A stretch of DNA of 7,305 nucleotides from Alistipes sp. (GCA_029065825.1 JAIEHQ010000076.1:1-7305), one strand, 5' to 3'. Positions 1 through 6,036 are shown, numbered from the stretch's first letter. Notes: generated from the sequence alone by a model not told the origin. Numbers and translations are program-made.

Positions 1-1347
1 GTATTCGATCACTTCGAACTGGAGCGCACCCACCGTGCCGATGATCTTGCGGCCGTTGAGCGACGAGGTAAAGAGCTGCGCCACACCTTCGTCCATAAGT
101 TGGTCGATGCCTTTGGCCAGCTGCTTGAACTTCAGCGGGTCGGCATTCTCGATGTAGCGGAACTGCTCGGGCGCGAACGAGGGGATGCCCGTGAACTTAA
201 GCTTCTCGCCCTCGGTAAAGGTGTCTCCGATCTTGAAGTTGCCCGTATCGTGCAGGCCGACGATATCGCCCGGATAGGCCTGGTCGATGATCGACTTCTT
301 CTCGGCCATGAAAGCCGTCGGCGACGAGAACTTCATCTGCTTGCCCGAACGCACGTGGAGGTAGTTCCTGTTGCGCTCGAACACGCCGGAACAGATCTTC
401 AGGAAGGCGATGCGGTCGCGGTGGTTGGGATCCATGTTGGCGTGGATCTTGAAGACGAAGCCCGTCATCTTCCCCTCCGCCGGCTCGACCGTACGGGTCT
501 CCGTCGGAGCGGGACGGGGCGACGGGGCGATGCGGATGAAGCATTCGAGCAGCTCCCGCACACCAAAATTATTGACAGCCGACCCGAAGAACACGGGGGC
601 CGTCTCGGCCCGCAGGTAGGCTTCGCGGTCGAACGGATCGTACACCCCCTCGACCAGCTCCACGTCCTCGCGCAACTGACGGGCGTAGCGCTCCGAAATG
701 TAGTTGTCCAGCTCCCGGGAGGAGAGGTCGTCGATCTCGACGGTCGAAGCGTCGGCCGTCTGGCGCTCGTCGCTCGTGAAGAGCGAAATATTCTTCTCGT
801 AGATGTTATAGACCCCCTTGAAGCTGTCGCCGCTCGAAATGGGGAACGACAGCGGGCGCACCCGGATGCGGAGCTCGCGCTCCACCTCGTCCAGCAGATC
901 GAACGGATCCTTGCAGGGGCGGTCCAGCTTGTTGATGAAGACGATGACCGGCGTGCGGCGCATGCGGCAGACATCCATCAGCTTGCGGGTCTGCGACTCG
1001 ACACCCTTCGCGCCGTCGATGACGATGATGACCGAATCGACGGCCGTCAGCGTGCGGTAGGTATCCTCGGCGAAATCTTCGTGGCCCGGGGTGTCGAGAA
1101 TGTTGATCTTGCAGTCCCGGTATTCGAAACCCATTACCGACGTGGCGACCGAAATACCGCGCTGGCGTTCGATCTCCATGAAGTCGGAGGTGGCTCCCTT
1201 CTTGATTTTGTTGCTTTTGACGGCTCCGGCGACGTGGATGGCACCGCCGAAAAGGAGCAGTTTCTCGGTAAGCGTGGTTTTACCGGCATCGGGATGGGCG
1301 ATGACGGCAAACGTCCGCCGGCGGGTAATCTCTTCCTGTAAAGTCAT
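1..1347 (-). CDS. prfC: Peptide chain release factor 3 (RF3), 3' end cut by window edge
   Basis: RF3 is a cytosolic translational GTPase that removes RF1/RF2 from the ribosome after peptide release and recycles it. I translated the minus strand from the ATG at 1347; 449 codons stay open to the window edge, so roughly the last 75-80 residues of the usual ~525-530 are missing. All G-domain motifs are visible: P-loop AHPDAGKTT (residues 17-25), switch I region RGISVATSV (63-71), DTPGHEDF with the catalytic His (85-92) and NKLD (139-142). RF3-typical stretches follow: TGFVFKIHANMDPNHRDR, then AYPGDIVGLHDTG and GDTFTEGE. The N-terminus aligns with the E. coli protein, which supports this ATG. An A-rich stretch rather than a Shine-Dalgarno site precedes it. 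The gene lies 18 bp after the nadB stop and has no visible promoter, so it is probably transcribed with nadB. EF-G and other translational GTPases are excluded by the RF3-specific motifs. Confidence 0.96.
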   Translation of the reverse strand, partial: MTLQEEITRRRTFAVIAHPDAGKTTLTEKLLLFGGAIHVAGAVKSNKIKKGATSDFMEIERQRGISVATSVMGFEYRDCKINILDTPGHEDFAEDTYRTLTAVDSVIIVIDGAKGVESQTRKLMDVCRMRRTPVIVFINKLDRPCKDPFDLLDEVERELRIRVRPLSFPISSGDSFKGVYNIYEKNISLFTSDERQTADASTVEIDDLSSRELDNYISERYARQLREDVELVEGVYDPFDREAYLRAETAPVFFGSAVNNFGVRELLECFIRIAPSPRPAPTETRTVEPAEGKMTGFVFKIHANMDPNHRDRIAFLKICSGVFERNRNYLHVRSGKQMKFSSPTAFMAEKKSIIDQAYPGDIVGLHDTGNFKIGDTFTEGEKLKFTGIPSFAPEQFRYIENADPLKFKQLAKGIDQLMDEGVAQLFTSSLNGRKIIGTVGALQFEVIEY

Positions 1348-1365
1348 GTTTCTTCGGATAACTGT

Positions 1366-2928
1366 TTATTTGGCGACTTTCGGATAGTCCGAATTATAGT
1401 GGCAGCCGACCGACTCGCGCAGCGCAGCTCCCTGCTTGATGACCAGGTAGGCGACGGCGATCATGTTGCGCAGCTCGCACAACTCGCGGTTGGGCTTGGT
1501 TTTGTTGTAAAGCTCCTCGGTCTCCTCGTAGAGGATCGACAGACGGCGGACGGCCCGCTCGAGCGAGAGGTTCGAGCGGACGATGCCGACGTAATTGCTC
1601 ATGATGGCCTGCATCTCGCGCTTCGACTGGATGATCATCAGCATCTCCTCGGTGTGCTGCGTCCCCTCGAAATCCCAGTCGGGGATCCCCTCCTGGATAT
1701 GGACCGCACCGAGCTGCGAGGCGGCATGGCGCGCCGCCTGGTCGGCATAGACGACCGCCTCGATCAGTGAGTTGGAAGCGAGGCGATTGGCCCCGTGCAA
1801 CCCCGTGCAGGAGGTCTCGCCCAGGGCATAGAGCCGCCGCACGGAGGTCTCGCCGTTGAGATCGACCGCCACACCGCCGCAGCAGTAGTGGGCCGCCGGC
1901 GTGACGGGGATCAGGTCGCGCGTGATGTCGATGCCGATCGAAAGGCACTTCTCGTAGATGTTGGGGAAGTGGCAGCGGATGTCGTCGGGATCCTTGTGGC
2001 GCACGTCGAGATAGACGAAGTCTTCGCCCCGACGCGTCATTTCGGTGTGAATGGCCCGGGCCGTCACGTCGCGCGGAGCGAGGGACTTCATCGGGTGGTA
2101 GCGGTCCATGAACTCCTCGCCGTTCTGCAGCCGCAGGATGGCGCCGAAGCCGCGCATGGCCTCGGTAATGAGGAAATTGGGCTTCTCGGCGGGGTTGTAG
2201 AGCGAGGTGGGATGGAACTGGATGAACTCCATGTTCGCGATGCGGGCCTTGGCCCGGTGGCACATGGCGATGCCGTCGCCCGTGGCGACGCTCGGGTTGG
2301 TGGTCGAAGAGTAGATGTTGCCGCAACCGCCCGCCGCGACGACCGTGAACTTCGCCAGCAGGGTCTCGATCTCGTTGGTCGCGAGGTTTAGCACGTAGGC
2401 TCCGAAGCAGGCCAGCCCGCGCGTGTGGCGCGTGATGAACTCGCCCAGATGGTGCTGCGTCAGCAGGTCGATGGCGAAATGGTGCTCCAGAACCGTGATG
2501 CGGGGGTGCTTGCGCACCGACTCGATCAGCGCCCGTTCGATCTCCGCGCCCGTGAGGTCCTCGTGGTGGAGGATGCGGTGCTCGGAGTGGCCCCCCTCGC
2601 GGTTGAGTTCGAAGCGGCCGTCGGGAGTCTTGTCGAAGCGGGTACCCCACCCGATCAGGTCGCGGATCAGCTCGGGGGCGCGCCGCACGACCAGCTCGAC
2701 GGCCCGGGGGTCGCACTTGCCGGCACCGCACGTGAGCGTATCCTCGATATGTTTCTCGAACGAATCGGGAGCGTAGGTAACCGAACAGATCCCCCCCTGC
2801 GCATGGTTGGTGTTGCTCTCCTCGAGCCGGCCCTTGGTAACCAGCGTCACCGTCCCGTGCGCGGCGGCCTTCAGCGCGAAACTGAGTCCGGCGGCACCGG
2901 ACCCGATGACCAGAAAATCGGTTTTCAT
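1366..2928 (-). CDS. nadB: L-aspartate oxidase (NAD de novo synthesis)
   Basis: A flavoenzyme that oxidises L-aspartate to iminoaspartate, which NadA condenses with dihydroxyacetone phosphate to make quinolinate. The 520-residue protein is close to the family size (E. coli 540). The N-terminus carries the FAD dinucleotide fold GSGAAG (9-14), followed by NTNHAQGGI (39-47). Residues matching the E. coli active-site set are present: Glu111 in REGGHS, His239 in FHPTS, Arg286 in APRDV and His347 in AHYCCGG. The C-terminal helical domain of the succinate dehydrogenase/fumarate reductase flavoprotein superfamily follows and ends in HYNSDYPKVAK. I chose the ATG at 2928 (MKTDFLVIGSG), which starts directly at the FAD fold. 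An in-frame GTG at 2946 would add only MESLKT. FrdA/SdhA is less likely given the NadB-specific NTNHAQGG and C-terminal HYNSDYP. nadA and nadC are not in the window; prfC follows after 18 bp. Confidence 0.96.
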   Translation of the reverse strand: MKTDFLVIGSGAAGLSFALKAAAHGTVTLVTKGRLEESNTNHAQGGICSVTYAPDSFEKHIEDTLTCGAGKCDPRAVELVVRRAPELIRDLIGWGTRFDKTPDGRFELNREGGHSEHRILHHEDLTGAEIERALIESVRKHPRITVLEHHFAIDLLTQHHLGEFITRHTRGLACFGAYVLNLATNEIETLLAKFTVVAAGGCGNIYSSTTNPSVATGDGIAMCHRAKARIANMEFIQFHPTSLYNPAEKPNFLITEAMRGFGAILRLQNGEEFMDRYHPMKSLAPRDVTARAIHTEMTRRGEDFVYLDVRHKDPDDIRCHFPNIYEKCLSIGIDITRDLIPVTPAAHYCCGGVAVDLNGETSVRRLYALGETSCTGLHGANRLASNSLIEAVVYADQAARHAASQLGAVHIQEGIPDWDFEGTQHTEEMLMIIQSKREMQAIMSNYVGIVRSNLSLERAVRRLSILYEETEELYNKTKPNRELCELRNMIAVAYLVIKQGAALRESVGCHYNSDYPKVAK

Positions 2929-3030
2929 GGTTTTCAACGATTCCACAGGCGAAGAGCGCCGGTCCGCCCGACGGCATCGGACTCATCCGAGCGACGACGG
3001 ACCCCAGCCGTTCTCCGACCGAAGTTTTTA
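2929..3030 (-). other. Inferred ~100-nt GC-rich leader of nadB mRNA
   Basis: This is the stretch between the inferred nadB transcription start and its ATG. It is much more GC-rich than the AT-rich promoter segment next to it. It contains a small perfect dyad, TCGGA (2977-2981) and TCCGA (2986-2990) with a 4-nt loop, and no poly-U tract, so it is not an obvious attenuator. I recognise no known riboswitch in it. An in-frame GTG at 2946 lies inside and could lengthen NadB by six residues. Whether the leader has any regulatory role is unknown. Confidence 0.35.
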
Positions 3031-3032
3031 TT

Positions 3033-3063
3033 TTCGCAAAGATAGGGATTTTTGTTAATTTTG
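3033..3063 (+). promoter_or_regulatory. Probable queA promoter
   Basis: TAATTTTG at 3056-3063 matches the Bacteroidota -7 consensus TAnnTTTG exactly. TTCG at 3033-3036, exactly 19 bp upstream, is one base away from the -33 element TTTG. The predicted start near 3069-3070 gives a leader of only about 13 nt before the queA ATG at 3083. That leader is A-rich and lacks a Shine-Dalgarno site, as is usual in this phylum. Confidence 0.6.
3037..3044 (-). promoter_or_regulatory. Probable nadB(-prfC) promoter, -7 box
   Basis: Read on the minus strand this is TATCTTTG, an exact match to the Bacteroidota -7 consensus TAnnTTTG. No TTTG -33 element is found at 19-21 bp upstream, where GAGG-like sequence occurs instead. 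Transcription would start near 3030 and leave a leader of about 100 nt before the nadB ATG. The box lies directly beside the queA promoter on the other strand, so polymerase could probably not occupy both at once. Confidence 0.5.
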
Positions 3064-3082
3064 CCTCCATTAAAATTCGAAA

Positions 3083-4291
3083 ATGGAGAGACACATCGAC
3101 ATCGACCGCTTCGACTACCCACTGCCCGACGAGCGGATCGCCAAATTTCCCCTCGAAGAACGCTCCGCATCCAAACTGCTCGTCTATCGGCAGGGCGAGA
3201 TCGCCGAGCGGCATTTTCGCGACATCGGCGAGATACTGCCCCAGGGGTCGCTGCTGGTCTTCAACAACACCCGCGTGATCCGCGCCCGCATCATCATGCA
3301 CAAACCCTCCGGAGCACGCGTCGAGGTCTTCTGCCTCGAACCGCACACCCCGGCCGACTACGAACGGGCCTTCGCCGTGCGGGGCACGTGCCGCTGGAGC
3401 TGCATCGTCGGCAACCTGAAGAAGTGGAAGGAGGGACCTCTGCAGATCGACTTCGAATGGGGCGGCGGCACCGAACGGCTCCTCGCCTGGCGCGAAAGCA
3501 CGGAGGGACGGGAGCAGATCGTGCGGTTCGAGTGGACGGGCGACCTGAGCTTCGGGCAGCTGCTGGAGCAGCTGGGACGCATTCCCATCCCCCCCTACCT
3601 GAACCGCGAAAGCGACGAGATCGACAACACGCGCTACCAGACCGTCTATTCGAAATTCGAAGGTTCGGTGGCGGCCCCGACAGCCGGGCTTCACTTCACG
3701 CCCGAGCTGATCGCGCAGATGGAGGCGCAGGGCTTCTCGTTCGAGGAGGTCACGCTCCACGTCGGCGCGGGCACCTTCCTGCCGGTCAAGACGCAGGATG
3801 CCGCCGCACATCCGATGCACACCGAGCATTTCGAGATCCGCCGCACGAGCATCGAGCGTCTGCTGCAGAAAAAGGATGCGATCGTAGCCGTAGGCACCAC
3901 GTCGGTGCGCACGCTCGAATCGCTCGCGGCGCTGGGGTGGCGGATCCGCCGGTCGGGAAGCCCCGACGCGGAACGGGCGGTCGGCCAGTGGGAACTGTAC
4001 GACCTGCCGGAGGAGTTTACCGGCGAGGAGGCCCTGCGGGCGCTGCTGGAGTACATGGAGCGCGAGGGGATCGAGAAGCTGAAAGCCTCCACGCAGATCA
4101 TGATCACGCCGCTGGGCTACCGGTTCCGCATCGTGCGCAACATCGTTACCAACTTCCACCAACCCAAATCGACGCTGCTGCTGCTGGTCTCGGCCTACGT
4201 CGGCGACGACTGGTCGCGCATCTACGACTACGCGCTCGCCCACGACTTCCGCTTCCTCAGCTACGGCGACAGTTCGGTGCTGATGCGTTAG
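3083..4291 (+). CDS. queA: S-adenosylmethionine:tRNA ribosyltransferase-isomerase, long form
   Basis: QueA transfers and isomerises the ribosyl group of SAM onto preQ1 in the wobble position of GUN-anticodon tRNAs, giving epoxyqueuosine, the penultimate step of queuosine synthesis in the cytosol. Family motifs occur in order: DRFDYPLP (8-15), VFNNTRVIRARI (59-70), IPIPPYLNR, YQTVYS, VAAPTAGLHF (196-205), TLHVGAGTF (224-232), VAVGTTSVR (268-276), VTNFH (355-359) and a C-terminal FLSYGDSSVLM. At 402 residues it is about 45 longer than the E. coli enzyme (356). Most of the extra length is a block at about 284-333, between VGTTSVRTLES and STQIMITP. A Trp/Cys-rich stretch CRWSCIVGNLKKW (103-115) also differs from E. 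coli. The ATG at 3083 is set by the N-terminal motif and the promoter just upstream. The gene is monocistronic: it diverges from nadB and ends before a strong terminator. Confidence 0.94.
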   Translation: MERHIDIDRFDYPLPDERIAKFPLEERSASKLLVYRQGEIAERHFRDIGEILPQGSLLVFNNTRVIRARIIMHKPSGARVEVFCLEPHTPADYERAFAVRGTCRWSCIVGNLKKWKEGPLQIDFEWGGGTERLLAWRESTEGREQIVRFEWTGDLSFGQLLEQLGRIPIPPYLNRESDEIDNTRYQTVYSKFEGSVAAPTAGLHFTPELIAQMEAQGFSFEEVTLHVGAGTFLPVKTQDAAAHPMHTEHFEIRRTSIERLLQKKDAIVAVGTTSVRTLESLAALGWRIRRSGSPDAERAVGQWELYDLPEEFTGEEALRALLEYMEREGIEKLKASTQIMITPLGYRFRIVRNIVTNFHQPKSTLLLLVSAYVGDDWSRIYDYALAHDFRFLSYGDSSVLMR

Positions 4292-4306
4292 CAGCCGCGG
4301 CCCACG

Positions 4307-4350
4307 AAAAAAACGCCTCCGGAGAGACGATCTCCCGGAGGCGTTTTTTT
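4307..4350. terminator. Bidirectional intrinsic terminator between queA and nupG
   Basis: The left arm runs 4307-4325 (seven A then CGCCTCCGGAGA), the loop is GACGA (4326-4330) and the right arm runs 4331-4350 (TCTCCCGGAGGCG then seven T). The arms are complementary apart from one bulged base. The A and T tracts give a U-run on either strand, so it can end queA transcripts reading right and nupG transcripts reading left. It starts 15 bp after the queA stop and lies 20 bp beyond the nupG stop. Confidence 0.93.
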
Positions 4351-4370
4351 CAGGAACCGACGCCGCACGA

Positions 4371-5621
4371 TCAGTGTTCCGCTACAAGCACGATCCGGCG
4401 CGGATCGTGCTTGTAGCGGAACACCAGGGCGAAGACGACGGCGATCGTCAGCGCATAGCCGGCGAACACGTACCACGAGTCGGGCCACCCGAAGGCATCG
4501 ACCACCGCACCGGCGGCATACGAGCCGAAGAAGGCACCGAAGCCGTTGGTCATGATCATGAACACGCCCTGAGCCGAGGAGCGGATCTCGCGTCCGGTCT
4601 CCTGCTCGACGAAGAGCGAGCCCGAAATATTGAAGAAGTCGAACGCCACGCCGTAAACGACCATCGAGAGGATCAGGAACGCAGCACCCGAGCCGGGATT
4701 GCCGATGCCGAAGAAACCGAAACGAAGCACCCAGGCCAGCATCGAGATCAGCATGACCCGCTTGATGCCGAAGCGGCGCAGGAAGAAGGGAATGAGCAGA
4801 ATGCACAGCGTCTCGGACATCTGCGAGAGGGAGAGCAGGATGACCGAATGGCGGACGATGAGCGAGTCGGCATACCGGGGCATCGAGCCGAAGCTCTGAA
4901 TGTAGCTGTCGCCGAAAGCGTTGGTGATCTGAAGCGCCGCGCCCAGCAGCATCGAGAAGACGAAGAAGATCGCCATCCGCTTCTGCTTGAAAAGCGCGAA
5001 GGCGCGCAGTCCCAGCGTGTCGATCCACGACTGCCGCTGCTGCGCGCGGGAGACGGGGCATGCAGGCAGCGTGAACGAATAGACGGCCAGCACGGCCGAC
5101 AGCAGGGCCGCCACGTAGAGCTGCCAGCAGGTCTGCTTGACGGGCACTCCGCCGATCCGCATCAGATCGACGAACCACATGGCGGCGATGAAGCCGACGG
5201 TACCCCACACGCGGATGGGCGGAAAGTGCTTCACGGCATCGAGATGAGCCTGGTCGAGCGCGTTGTAGGCCACCGAATTGGAGAGCGCGATGGTCGGCAT
5301 GTAGAACATGACGCTCAGCAGCATGCAGGCGTACAGCGGCCCGTAGGCGGTCTGCGCGGCAGCGGCGACGAGCAGCGCACCGCTCAGCAGATGGCAGATT
5401 CCCAGCAGCTTCTGCGCCGGGATCCAGCGGTCGGCGATGATTCCCATGACGGCCGGCATGAAGAGCGACGCGATGCCCATCGTGGCGAAAAAGCTGCCGA
5501 TCTGCAGTCCGGAGAAGTGCAGTCCGGAGCCGAGATAGGCTCCGAGCGAGATGAGCCACGAACCCCAGACGGCATACTGGAGAAAATTCATGACGATAAG
5601 ACGGAATTTAATACCACCCAT
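4371..5621 (-). CDS. nupG: Nucleoside:H+ symporter, NupG type (MFS)
   Basis: An inner-membrane major facilitator protein that imports nucleosides with protons. Its 416 residues align along their whole length with E. coli NupG (418). Shared stretches include FLQYAVWGSWL near the N-terminus, GIASLFMPAVMGIIADRW, FPPIRVWGTVGFI, FALFKQKRMAIFFVFSMLLGA, LQITNAFGDS, FFLRRFGIKRVMLIS, VYGVAFDFFNISGS and SSAQGVFMIMTNGFG. Hydrophobic segments fit about twelve membrane helices. The ATG at 5621 places KFRLIVMNFLQYAVWGSWL against the E. coli N-terminus; a second ATG ten codons in would remove part of helix 1. Codons 400-416 (VFRYKHDP R RIVLVAEH) form a 51-bp inverted repeat, and the stop TGA follows at once; this is unusual and is described separately. 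The gene stands alone: it converges with queA across a shared terminator and diverges from the tRNA-Gln gene. Confidence 0.93.
   Translation of the reverse strand: MGGIKFRLIVMNFLQYAVWGSWLISLGAYLGSGLHFSGLQIGSFFATMGIASLFMPAVMGIIADRWIPAQKLLGICHLLSGALLVAAAAQTAYGPLYACMLLSVMFYMPTIALSNSVAYNALDQAHLDAVKHFPPIRVWGTVGFIAAMWFVDLMRIGGVPVKQTCWQLYVAALLSAVLAVYSFTLPACPVSRAQQRQSWIDTLGLRAFALFKQKRMAIFFVFSMLLGAALQITNAFGDSYIQSFGSMPRYADSLIVRHSVILLSLSQMSETLCILLIPFFLRRFGIKRVMLISMLAWVLRFGFFGIGNPGSGAAFLILSMVVYGVAFDFFNISGSLFVEQETGREIRSSAQGVFMIMTNGFGAFFGSYAAGAVVDAFGWPDSWYVFAGYALTIAVVFALVFRYKHDPRRIVLVAEH
4374..4424. repeat. 51-bp palindrome in the last 17 codons of nupG
   Basis: The left arm 4374-4397 and right arm 4401-4424 are exact reverse complements over 24 bp, separated by the 3-bp centre GCG (4398-4400). 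The pairing stops at both outer ends (A4373 against C4425). In the nupG frame the right arm encodes VFRYKHDP, which fits the conserved FKYKH of the E. coli NupG tail. The left arm encodes RIVLVAEH, and the stop codon abuts it. Because of the symmetry the plus strand encodes the same peptide with only the central residue changed (Ala instead of Arg). The octamer GCACGATC also occurs at 4365-4372, just past the left arm. In nupG mRNA this would form a long hairpin closed by a 3-nt loop, 24 nt upstream of the proper terminator. It has no T-run of its own, so I do not call it a terminator. Confidence 0.97.
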
Positions 5622-5683
5622 AATTCACTGATTTATTATTACTTTTCACAATATGCTTCACTCCCCTCCGCCGGGGACGAAAA

Positions 5684-5691
5684 CAAAAGTA
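5684..5691 (-). promoter_or_regulatory. Probable nupG promoter, -7 box
   Basis: On the minus strand this reads TACTTTTG, an exact match to TAnnTTTG. Upstream (5692-5712) the minus strand is an A-rich tract without a recognisable TTTG at the normal spacing. Transcription would begin near 5678, giving a leader of about 56 nt. Just inside the leader a short dyad (TCCCC 5662-5666, GGGGA 5673-5677) could form a small 5' hairpin. The region is shared with the divergent tRNA promoter. Confidence 0.5.
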
Positions 5692-5712
5692 TGAATTTTT
5701 TTTCGATTTTTC

Positions 5713-5743
5713 TTTGCAGTTGAAAAATAAAGTTCTACTTTTG
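5713..5743 (+). promoter_or_regulatory. Promoter of tRNA-Gln
   Basis: TTTG at 5713-5716 is followed after exactly 19 bp by TACTTTTG at 5736-5743. Both elements match the Bacteroidota housekeeping promoter (-33 TTTG, -7 TAnnTTTG) without mismatch. The expected start near 5749-5751 leaves about 10-12 nt of leader before the mature tRNA 5' end at 5761. This is the clearest promoter in the window. Confidence 0.8.
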
Positions 5744-5760
5744 CATCGTCAAACCACTAC

Positions 5761-5831
5761 TGAGCTATGGTGTAATGGTAACACAACAGATTCTGGTCCT
5801 GTTATTCTTGGTTCGAATCCAGGTAGCTCAA
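5761..5831 (+). tRNA. tRNA-Gln, anticodon CTG
   Basis: The cloverleaf folds by eye. The acceptor stem is TGAGCTA/TAGCTCA (seven pairs, including the weak U1-A72 pair typical of tRNA-Gln). The D stem is GTGT/ACAC around AATGGTA. The anticodon arm ACAGA-TTCTGGT-CCTGT has CTG at 34-36 after U33. The variable region is four nucleotides and the T arm is CTTGG-TTCGAAT-CCAGG with one G-U pair. The discriminator base is A and CCA is not encoded. It reads CAG glutamine codons. The closing anticodon-stem pair 31-39 is A-C, a mismatch, and position 37 is G. The gene has its own promoter and terminator, so it is a single-tRNA transcription unit. Confidence 0.92.
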
Positions 5832-5834
5832 CTC

Positions 5835-5866
5835 AAAAAGGTCTCCGATTCATCGGAGACCTTTTT
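5835..5866 (+). terminator. Intrinsic terminator of tRNA-Gln
   Basis: The arms AAAAAGGTCTCCGA (5835-5848) and TCGGAGACCTTTTT (5853-5866) are perfect 14-bp reverse complements around a TTCA loop, and a further T-rich stretch follows. It begins three bases after the tRNA 3' end. The A and T tracts make it able to work in both directions, but on the minus strand the DUF5723-like gene already has its own terminator further upstream. Confidence 0.92.
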
Positions 5867-6036
5867 CGTTTTCTCCCGAATCGCCCCGCCGACGAAGAGC
5901 GGAGGCGCACCGCTCCTAAGGCCGCACGCCGTCCCCCGCTTCCCGCACGAGGTGCGGCCACACCTCTTCCGCCCCTCGCCGCAACAAACTCCGTTCCACG
6001 ACCGGTCCGGGCGCAGGAAACCGGTTCCCTCTCGAT
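5867..6036. other. GC-rich spacer without a supported gene
   Basis: About 170 bp between the tRNA terminator and the terminator of the next, convergent gene. Open frames cross it on both strands, but they run through the flanking hairpins, look Arg/Pro-rich and match no family I recognise. Three short dyads are visible: GAGCGG/CCGCTC (5897-5902, 5910-5915), CCGCAC/GTGCGG with a 3-nt loop (5943-5948, 5952-5957), and two copies of the self-complementary ACCGGT (6001-6006, 6020-6025). There is no TAnnTTTG promoter that I could find. Composition alone may explain these dyads. Confidence 0.5.

Noticed and set aside
100..1341. 413-codon plus-strand frame antisense to prfC
   Set aside because: The opposite strand encodes RF3 with every GTPase motif intact; the antisense product matches nothing I recognise.
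2960..3000. Minus-strand GATGAGTCCG in the nadB leader, resembling part of a hammerhead ribozyme core
   Set aside because: The conserved CUGANGA is imperfect (G instead of the needed U before GA), there is no GAAA at the right distance, and stems I and III cannot be drawn.
1394..4243. 949-codon open frame on the minus strand across nadB and antisense to queA
   Set aside because: It is a stop-poor shadow frame in GC-rich DNA. Its translation is Arg/Pro/His-rich low-complexity sequence, it overlaps two clear genes and it crosses the divergent promoter region.
3052..4416. 454-codon plus-strand frame overlapping queA
   Set aside because: An out-of-frame shadow of queA, Arg/Ala-rich, running through the terminator.
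4374..4424. The palindrome as a phage or IS attachment site or IS terminal repeat
   Set aside because: No transposase, integrase, target duplication or second copy is visible in the window, and the sequence is in frame within nupG.
4374..5723. 449-codon plus-strand frame antisense to nupG
   Set aside because: Its product is charged and without domain character, while nupG on the other strand aligns end to end with a known family. It shares a terminal peptide with NupG only because of the palindrome.
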